Shown: positions 18,422 through 27,115 of the stretch, one piece after another
How positions within the stretch are numbered: position 1 is the first letter of the stretch
Layout: the number at the start of each line of letters is the position of its first letter
Source of the DNA: Pseudomonas fluvialis
GTDB taxonomy: Bacteria; Pseudomonadota; Gammaproteobacteria; Pseudomonadales; Pseudomonadaceae
DNA length: 64,000 nucleotides
NCBI RefSeq assembly: GCF_014207935.1
Contig: NZ_JACHLL010000005.1
Location: 186,001-250,000, forward strand
Reading direction: 5' to 3'
Made by a program: the position numbers and the translations under genes
Notes under the pieces: generated by a model
Databases searched by the model: none
Told to the model about the DNA's origin: nothing
Seen by the model: the letters and a program-made list of their open reading frames with translations, nothing else

Positions 18422-20313
18422 GGCACAGCTGCCGCCAGCGGTGCCCGCACGCGCTCGGCAAAGCGTGCCGCCGGCAGCGCCGGCGCCCAGTAGAAGCCCT
18501 GGCCACGCGTACAGCCCAGCTCACGCAGGCGCTGCAGGGTAGCGGCATCCTCAATGCCTTCGGCCACCGTATGCAGGTTGAGACTCGCCGCCATCTGGAT
18601 GATGGCGCGCACGATGGCCTCATCCTGACTGTCCTCACACAGACGGCGGACGAATGACTGGTCGATCTTCAGCGCCTCGACATCAAAGCGCTTGAGGTAG
18701 GCCAGATTGGAATAGCCGGTGCCAAAATCGTCGATGGCCAGGGTAATGCCCAGCGCCCGCAGGCGTCCGAGCATCTCGGTCAGGCCATTGGAGTCATCGA
18801 TCAGCATCGACTCGGTCATTTCCAGCTCCAGCAGCTCCGCCGGCAGACCACTGTTTTGCAGGGCCTGGACGACCACCTGATCGATGTCGTGCCGGCGCAT
18901 CTGCAGCGGCGAGAGATTCACCGCCATGACCAGCGACAGGCCCTCGGCATGCCACTGCGCGGCCTGGGCACAGGCCTGCTGCAACACCCAGGCGCCCAGC
19001 TCGATGATCAGCCCGGACTTTTCCGCCAGCGGAATGAACACGGCCGGCGAGACCTGGCCCAGCTGCGGGTGCTGCCAGCGCAGCAGGGCCTCGGCGCCAA
19101 TCACCCGGCCACTGCGCAAGTCGTACTGTGCCTGGTAGTGCAGGCTGAATTCGCCCCGGGAAAACCCCAGGCGCATGGCCGTGATCAGCTGCAGATGCTC
19201 CAGCACGCTGGTGTTCATCTGCGCATCGTAGAAACGGAAGTTGTTGCGCCCGCTGTCCTTGGCCCGGTACATGGCGATATCGGCCTTTTTCAGCAGGGTA
19301 TCGAAGTCCTCGCCATCGACCGGGTACAGCGCGATGCCCAGCGAACAGGTGGCACTGACCTCAATGCCTTCGATATCCAGCGGCAGCGCCAATAGTTCCA
19401 GCAACTGAGTGGCGATGGCCGCCACGGCATCCGCATCGGCGATATCACCCAGCACCACGAGAAACTCGTCGCCACTTTGCCGGCACACCGTATCCCCGCT
19501 GCGGGTACCGCACCGCAATTGCTCGGCCACATGCTGCAGCAGGCGATCACCGGCGCCGTGGCCGAGCGAATCGTTGAGCGTCTTGAAGTTATCCAGATCG
19601 AGAAACAACAGCGCCGCGCCGCCACCATCACGCCGTGCCTGGATCAGTGCCTGGTCGCAGCGCGCACGAGCCAGCACGCGGTTGGGCAGCTGGGTCAGCG
19701 CGTCATGCTGGGCGAGGAACTCGATCTGCGCCTGCGACTGGCGCACGCGCTGATTCTCTTCGCCTAGGCGCAGCAGGGCACGGCGCAGATCGCCCGCCAG
19801 CAGCCAGACGGCGGAGGCGATGACCGACAGGATGCAGATGATGTCGATCCAGGTGCCGATACGCACCGGCGGCAGGCGATTGACATGCCAGCCCTGCAGA
19901 TTGCCCAGAGCCAGCAGGCTGACGTTGGCCAGCATGAACGCCAGCAAGGCGAAGAAGGTGCGGCGGCTGGCCAGAATCGCGGCAAACACCAGAAACCCCG
20001 GATAAGCCAGCAGACCACTGTCGCGCAGCCCCAGGTCAACCCACATGATGAGGCTGACCAGACTGGTCAGGGTCCACAGCATCAGGGCCGCGGCCTCATC
20101 CGAACGCCCCCGCTGCAACAGGCGGTACGAGCTGAACAGCAGACCGCCCGCCAGACCGATCAGGGCCAGGGTCAGCCAATTGCCGAAGTAGACATTGGAC
20201 AGGCCGATCAGGCTCATCGCCACCAGCAGGATCTTCAGCAACTGCCCCAGGCGGTGGTGCTGCAGGACCTGCAACGGGTTGCCCGCAGACGAGGGTGACT
20301 CAGGCGCAATCAT
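18412..20313 (-). CDS. Membrane GGDEF/EAL protein, probable c-di-GMP phosphodiesterase
   Basis: A 633-residue inner membrane protein with about five to six hydrophobic segments in residues 25-175, then GGDEF (about 200-360) and EAL (about 375-625) domains. The cyclase signature is degenerate (QSGDEF), suggesting a regulatory GTP-binding role. The EAL half looks active: AEALLRWQHP, NLSPLQM, LEMTESML, AIDDFGTGYSNLAYLKRF, LKIDQSFV, AEGIED and GQGF are all present. Its likely reaction is hydrolysis of c-di-GMP to pGpG. The N-terminal sensor is not a type I can name. It ends head-on with the Gre-like gene with a 10-nt overlap. Confidence 0.88.
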   Translation of the reverse strand: MIAPESPSSAGNPLQVLQHHRLGQLLKILLVAMSLIGLSNVYFGNWLTLALIGLAGGLLFSSYRLLQRGRSDEAAALMLWTLTSLVSLIMWVDLGLRDSGLLAYPGFLVFAAILASRRTFFALLAFMLANVSLLALGNLQGWHVNRLPPVRIGTWIDIICILSVIASAVWLLAGDLRRALLRLGEENQRVRQSQAQIEFLAQHDALTQLPNRVLARARCDQALIQARRDGGGAALLFLDLDNFKTLNDSLGHGAGDRLLQHVAEQLRCGTRSGDTVCRQSGDEFLVVLGDIADADAVAAIATQLLELLALPLDIEGIEVSATCSLGIALYPVDGEDFDTLLKKADIAMYRAKDSGRNNFRFYDAQMNTSVLEHLQLITAMRLGFSRGEFSLHYQAQYDLRSGRVIGAEALLRWQHPQLGQVSPAVFIPLAEKSGLIIELGAWVLQQACAQAAQWHAEGLSLVMAVNLSPLQMRRHDIDQVVVQALQNSGLPAELLELEMTESMLIDDSNGLTEMLGRLRALGITLAIDDFGTGYSNLAYLKRFDVEALKIDQSFVRRLCEDSQDEAIVRAIIQMAASLNLHTVAEGIEDAATLQRLRELGCTRGQGFYWAPALPAARFAERVRAPLAAAVPQS

Positions 20314-20415
20314 TGATCATGGGCTCCGGCATCGCCACGCGGCGAACTACCTGTGAATTCAAGCACAAGCGGTGCCTCCCAGGCTGCGACCTGGTGCCGC
20401 GAATCAGGGCTTGGC

Positions 20416-21471
20416 TCAGGCCGCCACCGGCGGCTGCCCTGGCTGCTCGTCCAGCAGGTAGGCCTCGAAACCCAACTGATTGAGCAGGTGCACCGCCAAC
20501 TCGCTGCGAATACCGCCCTCGTCGGTCACCACATACACGGTATCCCGCGCCAGGCTATCGGCCTGCCCGCGCAGACGCGACACCGGCAGGTTGAGGCTGC
20601 CGGGATGATGGCCCTGGCGGTATTCCAGCGGCAGGCGCACATCCAGCAGCAGATAGGCCCGACCGCCGAATCCCGTCAGCTGCTCCAACTGCCGGCTGCT
20701 GATCTGCGGGATCAGGCTGGGCCGCACCAGCTCGACGAAAGGCTCGCGAGCAAGGCGGGCCAGCTCGCCATCCTCGAGCATGGTCACGTTGGCCGAACGC
20801 ACCGCCCCGCTGACCAGCGCCTCCTCGCCGAAAAAGTCGCCCACCTCAAGCACAGCGCCCGCCTCGGCACCGGGCAGGCTGACCTGAGCGCGACCGCGCT
20901 TGAGCACATAGAAATGCTCGCCCGGCTCGCCATAGCGCACCACGCTGTCGCCGGCCCTGACCGTCAGGTATTCGAAACGCGCCAGCAGGGTCTGCAGGTG
21001 CGAGGGAGCCAGCCGGCCAAACAGCGGGGTGGCCAGCAGCTTGCCCAGCCAGTCGCCGTCCTCTTCCTGCTCTTCCGACTCGGCCAGGCTTTGTACCTGA
21101 TAACTCGCACCACCCTGGCTCCAGCTCAGCAAGCGATCGAGCAGGCCGCGCTCGATGCTGAACAGGCGCACCTCGCTCTCGGCGGTCACGTTGAACAGGT
21201 GCGGCTGCTCCTGATTGAGGGCCTGGATCGCCTCCGGCGTACCACCATGGATCAGGATGCGTGCACTCCCCTCGCCGCGCGCCACCGTGCCGCTGAGCAG
21301 GTAATACAGCGCCAGCGAACGCTGGCCGCGCTGCAGCAGGGGCGTGCCGGGGGCATAGGTCAGGTATTGCAGGCTGTCGAGCACCTGCTGCTGATAGGCA
21401 TGGGTCAGAAAATCGAACGGGTTGAAACAGCGCAGCTGTTCCAGACTCAGACGGGCAATCGAACTGATCAT
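20416..21471 (-). CDS. Tandem cyclic-nucleotide-binding-like domains with a degenerate rhodanese domain
   Basis: ATG 21471, six bases after GGAGGG, gives 351 residues. A first CRP-like beta-roll lies at about 15-120 and a second at about 150-255 (LTVRAGDSVVRYGEPGEHFYVLKRG, shown across two halves; VLEVGDFFGEEAL). The C-terminal rhodanese fold (about 260-345) has LLLDVRLPLEYRQGHHPGSL. The loop that normally holds the catalytic cysteine reads VVTDEGGIRS, with Asp in place of Cys, so sulfur transfer is unlikely. No DNA-binding helix-turn-helix is visible. It is probably a signalling protein that senses a ligand or membrane state; target unknown. Confidence 0.8.
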   Translation of the reverse strand: MISSIARLSLEQLRCFNPFDFLTHAYQQQVLDSLQYLTYAPGTPLLQRGQRSLALYYLLSGTVARGEGSARILIHGGTPEAIQALNQEQPHLFNVTAESEVRLFSIERGLLDRLLSWSQGGASYQVQSLAESEEQEEDGDWLGKLLATPLFGRLAPSHLQTLLARFEYLTVRAGDSVVRYGEPGEHFYVLKRGRAQVSLPGAEAGAVLEVGDFFGEEALVSGAVRSANVTMLEDGELARLAREPFVELVRPSLIPQISSRQLEQLTGFGGRAYLLLDVRLPLEYRQGHHPGSLNLPVSRLRGQADSLARDTVYVVTDEGGIRSELAVHLLNQLGFEAYLLDEQPGQPPVAA

Positions 21472-21563
21472 CACAGGCCCTCCGCGGACGGACCTTGCGT
21501 GCATGCTGGCGAAACGCCAGTGACTTCGATTTCAGACTAATCCGCCCTTTGCCCGACGACCAG

Positions 21564-22070
21564 TCACGCTGGTCGGATAGACGGCTGCGCGTCGCGCCAG
21601 GTCAGGTACACACGCAGGTCGAACTCCAGCTGGTGGTAACCCGGCAGCATGTGTTCGCACAGCTGGTAAAACGCCTTGTTGTGCTCGAACTCGCGCAGGT
21701 GCGCCAGCTCGTGGACCACAATCATCCGCAGGAACTCCGGCGCCGCCTCGCGAAACAACCCGGCAATGCGGATCTCCTTCTTCGCCCTGAGCTTGCCGCC
21801 CTGCACCCGCGACACGGCGGTATGCAGGCCGAGAGCATGCTTGACCACGTCCAGCTTGCTGTCATACAGCACCTTGTCCAGACCCGGCGCGTTGCGCAGG
21901 TACTCCTGCTTGAGCGCCATGGTGTAGGCGTACAGGGCCTTGTCGCTCTGCACCGCATGCTGTGCCGGGTAGCGCTGCTGCAGATAGTCGCCGAGCTTGC
22001 CCTGCTCCAGCAGACGGCGAACCTGCTCCTGCAGGGCGGGGGGATAGGCGCGCAGATAACGCAGCGGCAT
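21564..22070 (-). CDS. YgjP-like zinc metallopeptidase (DUF45)
   Basis: ATG 22070 gives 168 residues. The zinc motif is VVHELAHLREFEHNKAFY (HExxH with a third histidine), preceded by IRIAGLFREAAPEFL. This is the pattern of the YgjP/DUF45 family of small metal-dependent proteases related to SprT. No signal peptide is present, so it is cytoplasmic. The substrate is unknown. The upstream frame extension to 22172 is not supported by a ribosome binding site. Confidence 0.8.
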   Translation of the reverse strand: MPLRYLRAYPPALQEQVRRLLEQGKLGDYLQQRYPAQHAVQSDKALYAYTMALKQEYLRNAPGLDKVLYDSKLDVVKHALGLHTAVSRVQGGKLRAKKEIRIAGLFREAAPEFLRMIVVHELAHLREFEHNKAFYQLCEHMLPGYHQLEFDLRVYLTWRDAQPSIRPA

Positions 22071-22190
22071 GCACAGCACTCCGGAGGCTTGATGCGCGAA
22101 TTTTACGCGGCCAGGCAGACTTGCGCCCAGCATCGGGATTGGCAGGGGCGCGGGAGTTGCGCACACTGGCACCCTCGTTCCGCAAACCGA

Positions 22191-23156
22191 ATGACCATGC
22201 CCAAGACCCTGCGCTGGACCCTGCTCTGCCTCTCCCTACTCGGCCTGCTGCTGGCCAGCGGCCCACGCATAGCGGTTGAGCTGCCTGCGGCGCAGCCGCC
22301 GCTTCCCGCGGATCTGGACGCCTATCTGGCGCAGAGTGAAGCCCGCTTCAGCGACCTGGTGCCCGGCACACAGAAACAGATCATCTGGGCCTATGCTGAC
22401 CGGCGACAGACCGAGCTGGCCCTGGTCTACCTGCATGGCTTTTCCGCGAGCCGCCAGGAAACCGCGCCCCTGAGCGAAGACCTGGCGCGTCAGCTGGGAG
22501 CCAACCTGTTCGTCACCCGCTTGAGCGGGCACGGCCGCAGTCCGCAGGCGATGACCGAACCCAGCGTGCGCGACTGGCTGCAGGATGCCCAGGAAGCCCT
22601 GGCCATCGCCCGACGCCTGGGCAAGCGGGTCATCGTGCTCGGCGTGTCCACCGGCGGCACCCTAGGCACCTGGCTGGCCAGCCGGCAATCCGACCTCGCG
22701 GCCCTGGTGCTGGTCTCGCCAAACTTTGCCCCGCGCGACCCCATGGCCACGCTGCTCACCTGGCCGTGGGCGCAACAGCTGTTGCCCCGGGTGTTACCGG
22801 CCGAGCATGTGTGGAAACCACGCAACCCCGAACAGGCACGCTACTGGAACCACCACTACCCGACCCAGGCCCTGTTCCCGATGATGGCCCTGGTCAAGCA
22901 CGTCAATGAACTGCCCCTGCAGGACATTCGCGTGCCAACCCTGATGATCTACTCGCCCAACGATCAGGTGGTGTCAGCGGAAGCCGCCGAAGCCGCCTTC
23001 GCTCGCCTCGGCAGCCCGCACAAGCAGCTGATCGCCAGGCCGGACAGCCAGGACCCGTCCCATCATGTACTGGCCGGACGCATACTCGCGCCCAATGACA
23101 CGGCGTCGATTCAGGCGCAGATTGCCGCCTTCATCCAGCAGCTGCCAACGCTCTGA
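22191..23156 (+). CDS. Alpha/beta hydrolase with an N-terminal membrane or signal sequence
   Basis: ATG 22191 (or 22197) gives about 321 residues. The N-terminus TLRWTLLCLSLLGLLLASG is a signal peptide or membrane anchor. The alpha/beta hydrolase fold follows: LVYLHGFSASRQETAP (oxyanion HG), RLSGHGRS, the nucleophile elbow GVSTGG (Ser about 145), the acid in YSPNDQVV and a late histidine in SQDPSHHVL. It resembles lysophospholipase or esterase-type hydrolases working outside the cytoplasm; the substrate is unknown. Confidence 0.82.
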   Translation: MTMPKTLRWTLLCLSLLGLLLASGPRIAVELPAAQPPLPADLDAYLAQSEARFSDLVPGTQKQIIWAYADRRQTELALVYLHGFSASRQETAPLSEDLARQLGANLFVTRLSGHGRSPQAMTEPSVRDWLQDAQEALAIARRLGKRVIVLGVSTGGTLGTWLASRQSDLAALVLVSPNFAPRDPMATLLTWPWAQQLLPRVLPAEHVWKPRNPEQARYWNHHYPTQALFPMMALVKHVNELPLQDIRVPTLMIYSPNDQVVSAEAAEAAFARLGSPHKQLIARPDSQDPSHHVLAGRILAPNDTASIQAQIAAFIQQLPTL

Positions 23157-23171
23157 GATTCGGCCAGACAC

Positions 23172-23202
23172 AAAAAAGCCCGCGATCAACGCGGGCTTTT
23201 TT
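23172..23202. terminator. Bidirectional rho-independent terminator
   Basis: A perfect 13-bp stem AAAAAAGCCCGCG/CGCGGGCTTTTTT with an ATCAA loop lies between the convergent hydrolase and aldolase genes. It can terminate transcription from both sides. Confidence 0.9.
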
Positions 23203-23220
23203 ATCAGCGGGCTGCCGGCC

Positions 23221-24285
23221 TTAGTTGACCTTGGCGGTCAGCTCGCCCTTGGCGTAGCGCTGGAACATGCCTTCCAGGGAGATCGGCTTGATCTTGGAGG
23301 CATTGCCGGCGGTGCCGAAGGCTTCGTAGCGGGCGATGCAGATGTCGCGCATGGCGTCGATGGTCTTGGCGAAGAATTTGCGCGGGTCAAACTCACTCGG
23401 ATGCTCGGCCATCATGCGGCGAATGGCACCGGTGGAGGCCAGACGCAGGTCGGTGTCGATGTTGACCTTGCGCACGCCGTGCTTGATGCCTTCTACGATC
23501 TCTTCGACCGGCACGCCGTAGGTTTCCTTGATGTCGCCACCGTACTGGTTGATGATCGCCAGCCACTCCTGCGGTACCGAGGAGGAACCGTGCATCACCA
23601 GGTGAGTGTTGGGGATGCGCTTGTGGATTTCCTTGATACGCTCGATCGACAGCACATCACCGGTCGGCGGTTTGGTGAACTTGTAAGCGCCGTGGCTGGT
23701 GCCGATGGCAATCGCCAGAGCATCCACCTGAGTGGCCTTGACGAAGGCCGCAGCTTCTTCCGGATCGGTCAGCAGCTGGCTGTGGTCCAGCACGCCCTCG
23801 GCGCCAACGCCGTCTTCTTCACCGGCCATACCGGTTTCCAGGCTGCCCAGGCAACCCAGCTCGCCTTCCACGGACACACCGCAGGCGTGAGCGAAGGCCA
23901 CGGTCTGCTGGGTCACGCGGACGTTGTAGTCGTAGTCGGCCGGGGTCTTGCCGTCTTCTTTCAGCGAGCCGTCCATCATTACCGAGCTGAAGCCCAGCTG
24001 GATCGAGCGCTGGCACACGTCCGGGCTGGTGCCGTGGTCCTGGTGCATGCACACCGGGATATGCGGGAATTCTTCGATGGCGGCCAGGATCAGGTGGCGC
24101 AGGAACGGGGCGCCGGCGTATTTGCGGGCACCGGCGGAAGCCTGAACGATCACAGGGGAATCGGTCTTGTCGGCCGCTTCCATGATGGCGCGCATCTGCT
24201 CGAGGTTGTTGACGTTGAAAGCCGGTACGCCGTAGCCGAATTCGGCGGCGTGATCCAGCATCTGGCGCATGCTGATAAGTGCCAT
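23221..24285 (-). CDS. fba: Fructose-1,6-bisphosphate aldolase, class II
   Basis: The enzyme cleaves fructose-1,6-bisphosphate to dihydroxyacetone phosphate and glyceraldehyde-3-phosphate, or the reverse in gluconeogenesis. The 354 residues show [16 protein letters not shown], the zinc ligands in [10 protein letters not shown] and [10 protein letters not shown], then [22 protein letters not shown] and the phosphate-binding [10 protein letters not shown]. The gene is last in the minus-strand order tkt, epd, pgk, mliC-like, fba, a conserved Pseudomonas cluster for the lower hexose and pentose pathways. Confidence 0.96.
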   Translation of the reverse strand: MALISMRQMLDHAAEFGYGVPAFNVNNLEQMRAIMEAADKTDSPVIVQASAGARKYAGAPFLRHLILAAIEEFPHIPVCMHQDHGTSPDVCQRSIQLGFSSVMMDGSLKEDGKTPADYDYNVRVTQQTVAFAHACGVSVEGELGCLGSLETGMAGEEDGVGAEGVLDHSQLLTDPEEAAAFVKATQVDALAIAIGTSHGAYKFTKPPTGDVLSIERIKEIHKRIPNTHLVMHGSSSVPQEWLAIINQYGGDIKETYGVPVEEIVEGIKHGVRKVNIDTDLRLASTGAIRRMMAEHPSEFDPRKFFAKTIDAMRDICIARYEAFGTAGNASKIKPISLEGMFQRYAKGELTAKVN

Positions 24286-24325
24286 GAGTTTCCAGTCTCC
24301 CGATGGGGGTCGTTAATCGTGTGCA

Positions 24326-24346
24326 AGCCTGCCGCAGCGGCAGGCT
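24326..24346 (-). other. Intercistronic hairpin between the mliC-like gene and fba
   Basis: AGCCTGCC (24326-24333) pairs with GGCAGGCT (24339-24346) around a 5-nt loop. No T-run follows in the direction of transcription, so it is more likely a message-processing or stability element than a full terminator. Confidence 0.5.
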
Positions 24347-24355
24347 CGGTTCAAG

Positions 24356-24682
24356 TTATTTGCCGGGAGCCTTGCAGCCACGGCCGATCAGTTCGTCAGT
24401 CTGCGCCCAGTACACCAGGCCCTGCTTGCCCTTGCTGTGGAACGCCAACTGACCGTCGGTATAGAACGCCCCGCTGCCCGCCTCCTGGCGGTGCAGCTGG
24501 TAAACCCGTTCGGTGCCTTCCAGGCGGACTTCCACCTGATCGGCCGCACCTTCCACAGGGCGCCAATGCAGGTCGATATCACCGTCACAGACCCAGTGGG
24601 TCCAGGGCGCACCGCCCGACTGGGTGGCACAGCCACTCAGCAGGGCCAGAAGGACAAAAGCGCCGCATCCTTGTTTGAGCAT
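24356..24682 (-). CDS. MliC-like lysozyme inhibitor lipoprotein
   Basis: A 108-residue lipoprotein: signal sequence with lipobox LLSGC (Cys18), then a small beta domain. The mature part has WVCDGDIDLHW, VYQLHRQEAGSGAFYTDG and YWAQTDELIGRGC, matching the MliC/PliC pattern of a beta barrel closed by two cysteines. Members bind the active site of C-type lysozyme and protect the cell wall. The position between pgk and fba is conserved in Pseudomonas, but any link to glycolysis is unclear. Confidence 0.8.
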   Translation of the reverse strand: MLKQGCGAFVLLALLSGCATQSGGAPWTHWVCDGDIDLHWRPVEGAADQVEVRLEGTERVYQLHRQEAGSGAFYTDGQLAFHSKGKQGLVYWAQTDELIGRGCKAPGK

Positions 24683-24737
24683 CGAGGTTACTCGTTCGTC
24701 CTAGAGGCTGGGGCGTCGCGAGCGCAGGCCAGGCTAG

Positions 24738-24800
24738 GCGAAAACAGGCGAGGACGCGGAGTTTACTGAGTGTAAATGAGCAGTCCGAGCCTGTTTTCAA
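24738..24800. repeat. Structured palindromic repeat, copy A
   Basis: The core GAAAACAGGC...GCCTGTTTTC pairs over ten bases and encloses a second helix (GGAC with GTCC) and a tip helix (TTTAC with GTAAA). It aligns closely with 60860-60922. Differences between the two copies are compensatory in three paired positions. It lies in the pgk to mliC-like gap, 55 nt upstream of the mliC-like start. The outer inverted ends seen in copy B are not recognisable here. Confidence 0.75.
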
Positions 24801-24829
24801 CAACGCATGGGCAAGCGCAGCAGCTCCAA

Positions 24830-25993
24830 TCAGTGTTTGGCGCGCTCTTCGAGCACGGCTACGGCCGGCAGCACCTTGCCCTCGACGAACTCGAGGAAAG
24901 CACCACCGCCGGTGGAGATGTAGCTGATGCGCTCGGCCACGCCGTACTTGTCGATGGCCGCCAGGGTGTCGCCACCGCCGGCGATGGAGAATGCCGGGCT
25001 CTCGGCGATGGCCAGGGCCAGGGCCTTGGTGCCGTTACCGAACTGGTCGAACTCGAACACGCCGACCGGGCCGTTCCACAGGATGGTCTTGGAGGCCTTG
25101 AGCAGCTCGGCGAACTGCGCGGCGGTCTGCGGACCGATGTCGAGGATCATGTCGTCCTCGGCCACATCAGCCACCAGCTTGACGGTCGCTTCGGCGTCTT
25201 CGGCAAAGGCCTTGGCCACGACCACATCGACCGGCAGCGGCACGCTGACCTTGGCGGCGATGGCCTTGGCGGTGTCCACCAGATCGGCTTCGTACAGCGA
25301 CTTGCCGACCGGGAAACCGGCGGCGGCAAGGAAGGTGTTGGCGATGCCGCCACCGACGATCAGCTGATCACAGATCTGGCTCAGGCTGTTCAGTACGTCC
25401 AGCTTGGTGGAGACCTTGGAGCCGGCGACGATGGCCGCCATCGGCTTGGCCGGGTTACCCAGGGCCTTGCCCAGGGCGTCCAGTTCGGCGGCCAGCAGCG
25501 GGCCGGCGCAGGCAACCTTGGCGAACTTTGCCACGCCGTGGGTCGAACCCTCAGCGCGGTGAGCCGTGCCGAAGGCGTCCATGACGAACACATCGCACAG
25601 GGCCGCGTACTGCTGGGCCAGTTCGTCGGCGTTCTTCTTCTCGCCCTTGTTGAAGCGCACGTTCTCGAACAGCACGATGTCGCCGGCTTTAACCTCGACG
25701 CCGCCCAGGTAGTCCTTGACCAGCGGCACTTCGCGACCCAGGGCCTTGGACAGGTAGGCAGCCACCGGCGCCAGGCTGTTCTCTTCGGAGTATTCGCCCT
25801 CGGTCGGACGACCCAGGTGCGAGCAGACCATGACCGCAGCGCCCTTCTCCAGTGCCAGCTTGATGGTCGGCAGCGAGGCGACGATGCGCGCATCGCTCTT
25901 CACCACGCCGTCCTTTACCGGCACGTTGAGGTCTTCGCGGATCAGCACGCGCTTACCGGCGAGGTCGAGGTCGATCATCTTCAAAACAGTCAT
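24830..25993 (-). CDS. pgk: Phosphoglycerate kinase
   Basis: Pgk transfers phosphate between 1,3-bisphosphoglycerate and ADP. The 387 residues include the N-terminal substrate region [23 protein letters not shown], the RFNKGEKKN loop, the hinge [15 protein letters not shown] and the nucleotide-binding [13 protein letters not shown]. Length and motifs are complete. It is preceded by epd with a 12-bp gap and followed by the structured repeat. Confidence 0.97.
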   Translation of the reverse strand: MTVLKMIDLDLAGKRVLIREDLNVPVKDGVVKSDARIVASLPTIKLALEKGAAVMVCSHLGRPTEGEYSEENSLAPVAAYLSKALGREVPLVKDYLGGVEVKAGDIVLFENVRFNKGEKKNADELAQQYAALCDVFVMDAFGTAHRAEGSTHGVAKFAKVACAGPLLAAELDALGKALGNPAKPMAAIVAGSKVSTKLDVLNSLSQICDQLIVGGGIANTFLAAAGFPVGKSLYEADLVDTAKAIAAKVSVPLPVDVVVAKAFAEDAEATVKLVADVAEDDMILDIGPQTAAQFAELLKASKTILWNGPVGVFEFDQFGNGTKALALAIAESPAFSIAGGGDTLAAIDKYGVAERISYISTGGGAFLEFVEGKVLPAVAVLEERAKH

Positions 25994-26005
25994 GGAATCA
26001 GTCCT

Positions 26006-27064
26006 TCATCTGGGCTGGTTGGTAGCAGCAGAAACGTCGAGCCAGTGAGCCGCGACGTCGAGCATTCGGTTGGCAAAGCCCCATTCGTTGTCGAACCAGG
26101 CCAGCAGGTTGACCAGGCGCGGGCCGGACACACGGGTCTGGCTGCCATCGACGATGGCGGAATGGGGATCATGGTTGAAGTCGCAGCTGGCGTGCGGCAG
26201 CTCGGTGTAGGCCAGCAACCCCTTGAGCGGCCCGGCCTGAGCGGCCTCGCGCAGCAGTTGGTTGATCTCCTGGGCCGAGGTGTCGCGGGCCATCTGCAGG
26301 GTGATGTCGAGGCACGACACATTCACCGTCGGCACACGGATGGCCTTGGCCTGGATACGCCCGGACAGCTCCGGCAGCAGGCGCTCGATACCACGAGCCA
26401 ACCCCGTAGAAACAGGGATCACCGACTGGAAGGCCGAACGCGTGCGGCGCAGGTCTTCGTGGTGGTAGGCATCGATCACCGGCTGGTCGTTCATCGCCGA
26501 GTGGATGGTGGTGATGGAAACGAACTCGATCCCCACCGTCTCGTTGAGCAGCTTGAGCAGCGGCACGCCGCAGTTGGTGGTGCAGGAAGCGTTCGACACC
26601 AACTGCTCGGTGCCGCTCAGGCACTGCTGATTGACGCCATAGACCACGGTGGCATCGATATCCGCCTCGCTGCTCATCGGCTGCGACAGCAGCACCCGTG
26701 GCGCGCCGGCCTTGATAAAGCGCTCGGCCTGCTCGCGGCTGGTGTACTGCCCGGAGCACTCCAGCAGCAGGTCAATACCCAGCGCCGCCCAGTCGATGGC
26801 TTCCGGCGTGCTGTGGCGCAGCACCTTCACACAGTTGCCATTGATATGCAGGCAGTCGCCATCCACCTCCACCGCGCCGGGGAAACGGCCGTGGGTGGAG
26901 TCGAAGCGGGTCAGGTATTCGATGCTGGCCTGATCGGCCAGGTCGTTCAGCGCGACGATTTCCAGGCCGGCCGCCGCCCCGCGCTCATGCAGGGCACGCA
27001 GCACGCAGCGACCGATACGGCCATAGCCGTTGAGGGCGATGCGATAGGGACGGGCATTGGCCAT
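26006..27064 (-). CDS. epd: D-erythrose-4-phosphate dehydrogenase
   Basis: Epd is a GAPDH relative that oxidises erythrose-4-phosphate to 4-phosphoerythronate, the first step of the DXP-dependent pyridoxal phosphate pathway. The 352 residues start with the NAD loop ALNGYGRIGRCVLRAL and contain the catalytic cysteine in SNASCTTNCGVPLLKLLNE, THSAMNDQPVIDAYHHEDLR (shown in part) and WFDNEWGFANRMLD. The C-terminus and lack of a second adjacent gap gene fit Epd. In this cluster, transketolase provides its substrate. A GAPDH role cannot be wholly excluded by sequence reading. Confidence 0.88.
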   Translation of the reverse strand: MANARPYRIALNGYGRIGRCVLRALHERGAAAGLEIVALNDLADQASIEYLTRFDSTHGRFPGAVEVDGDCLHINGNCVKVLRHSTPEAIDWAALGIDLLLECSGQYTSREQAERFIKAGAPRVLLSQPMSSEADIDATVVYGVNQQCLSGTEQLVSNASCTTNCGVPLLKLLNETVGIEFVSITTIHSAMNDQPVIDAYHHEDLRRTRSAFQSVIPVSTGLARGIERLLPELSGRIQAKAIRVPTVNVSCLDITLQMARDTSAQEINQLLREAAQAGPLKGLLAYTELPHASCDFNHDPHSAIVDGSQTRVSGPRLVNLLAWFDNEWGFANRMLDVAAHWLDVSAATNQPR

Positions 27065-27115
27065 GGGGTTCTCGCGGCAACCTGCCCCTGCCAGAACGGC
27101 AGAGGCCGGTGCTCA

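Noticed and set aside
24585..24803. Short ORF starting MLKTGSDCSF, and its relative at 60552-60923
   Set aside because: Both start inside the structured repeat and run antisense or out of frame. The similarity is due to the repeat.
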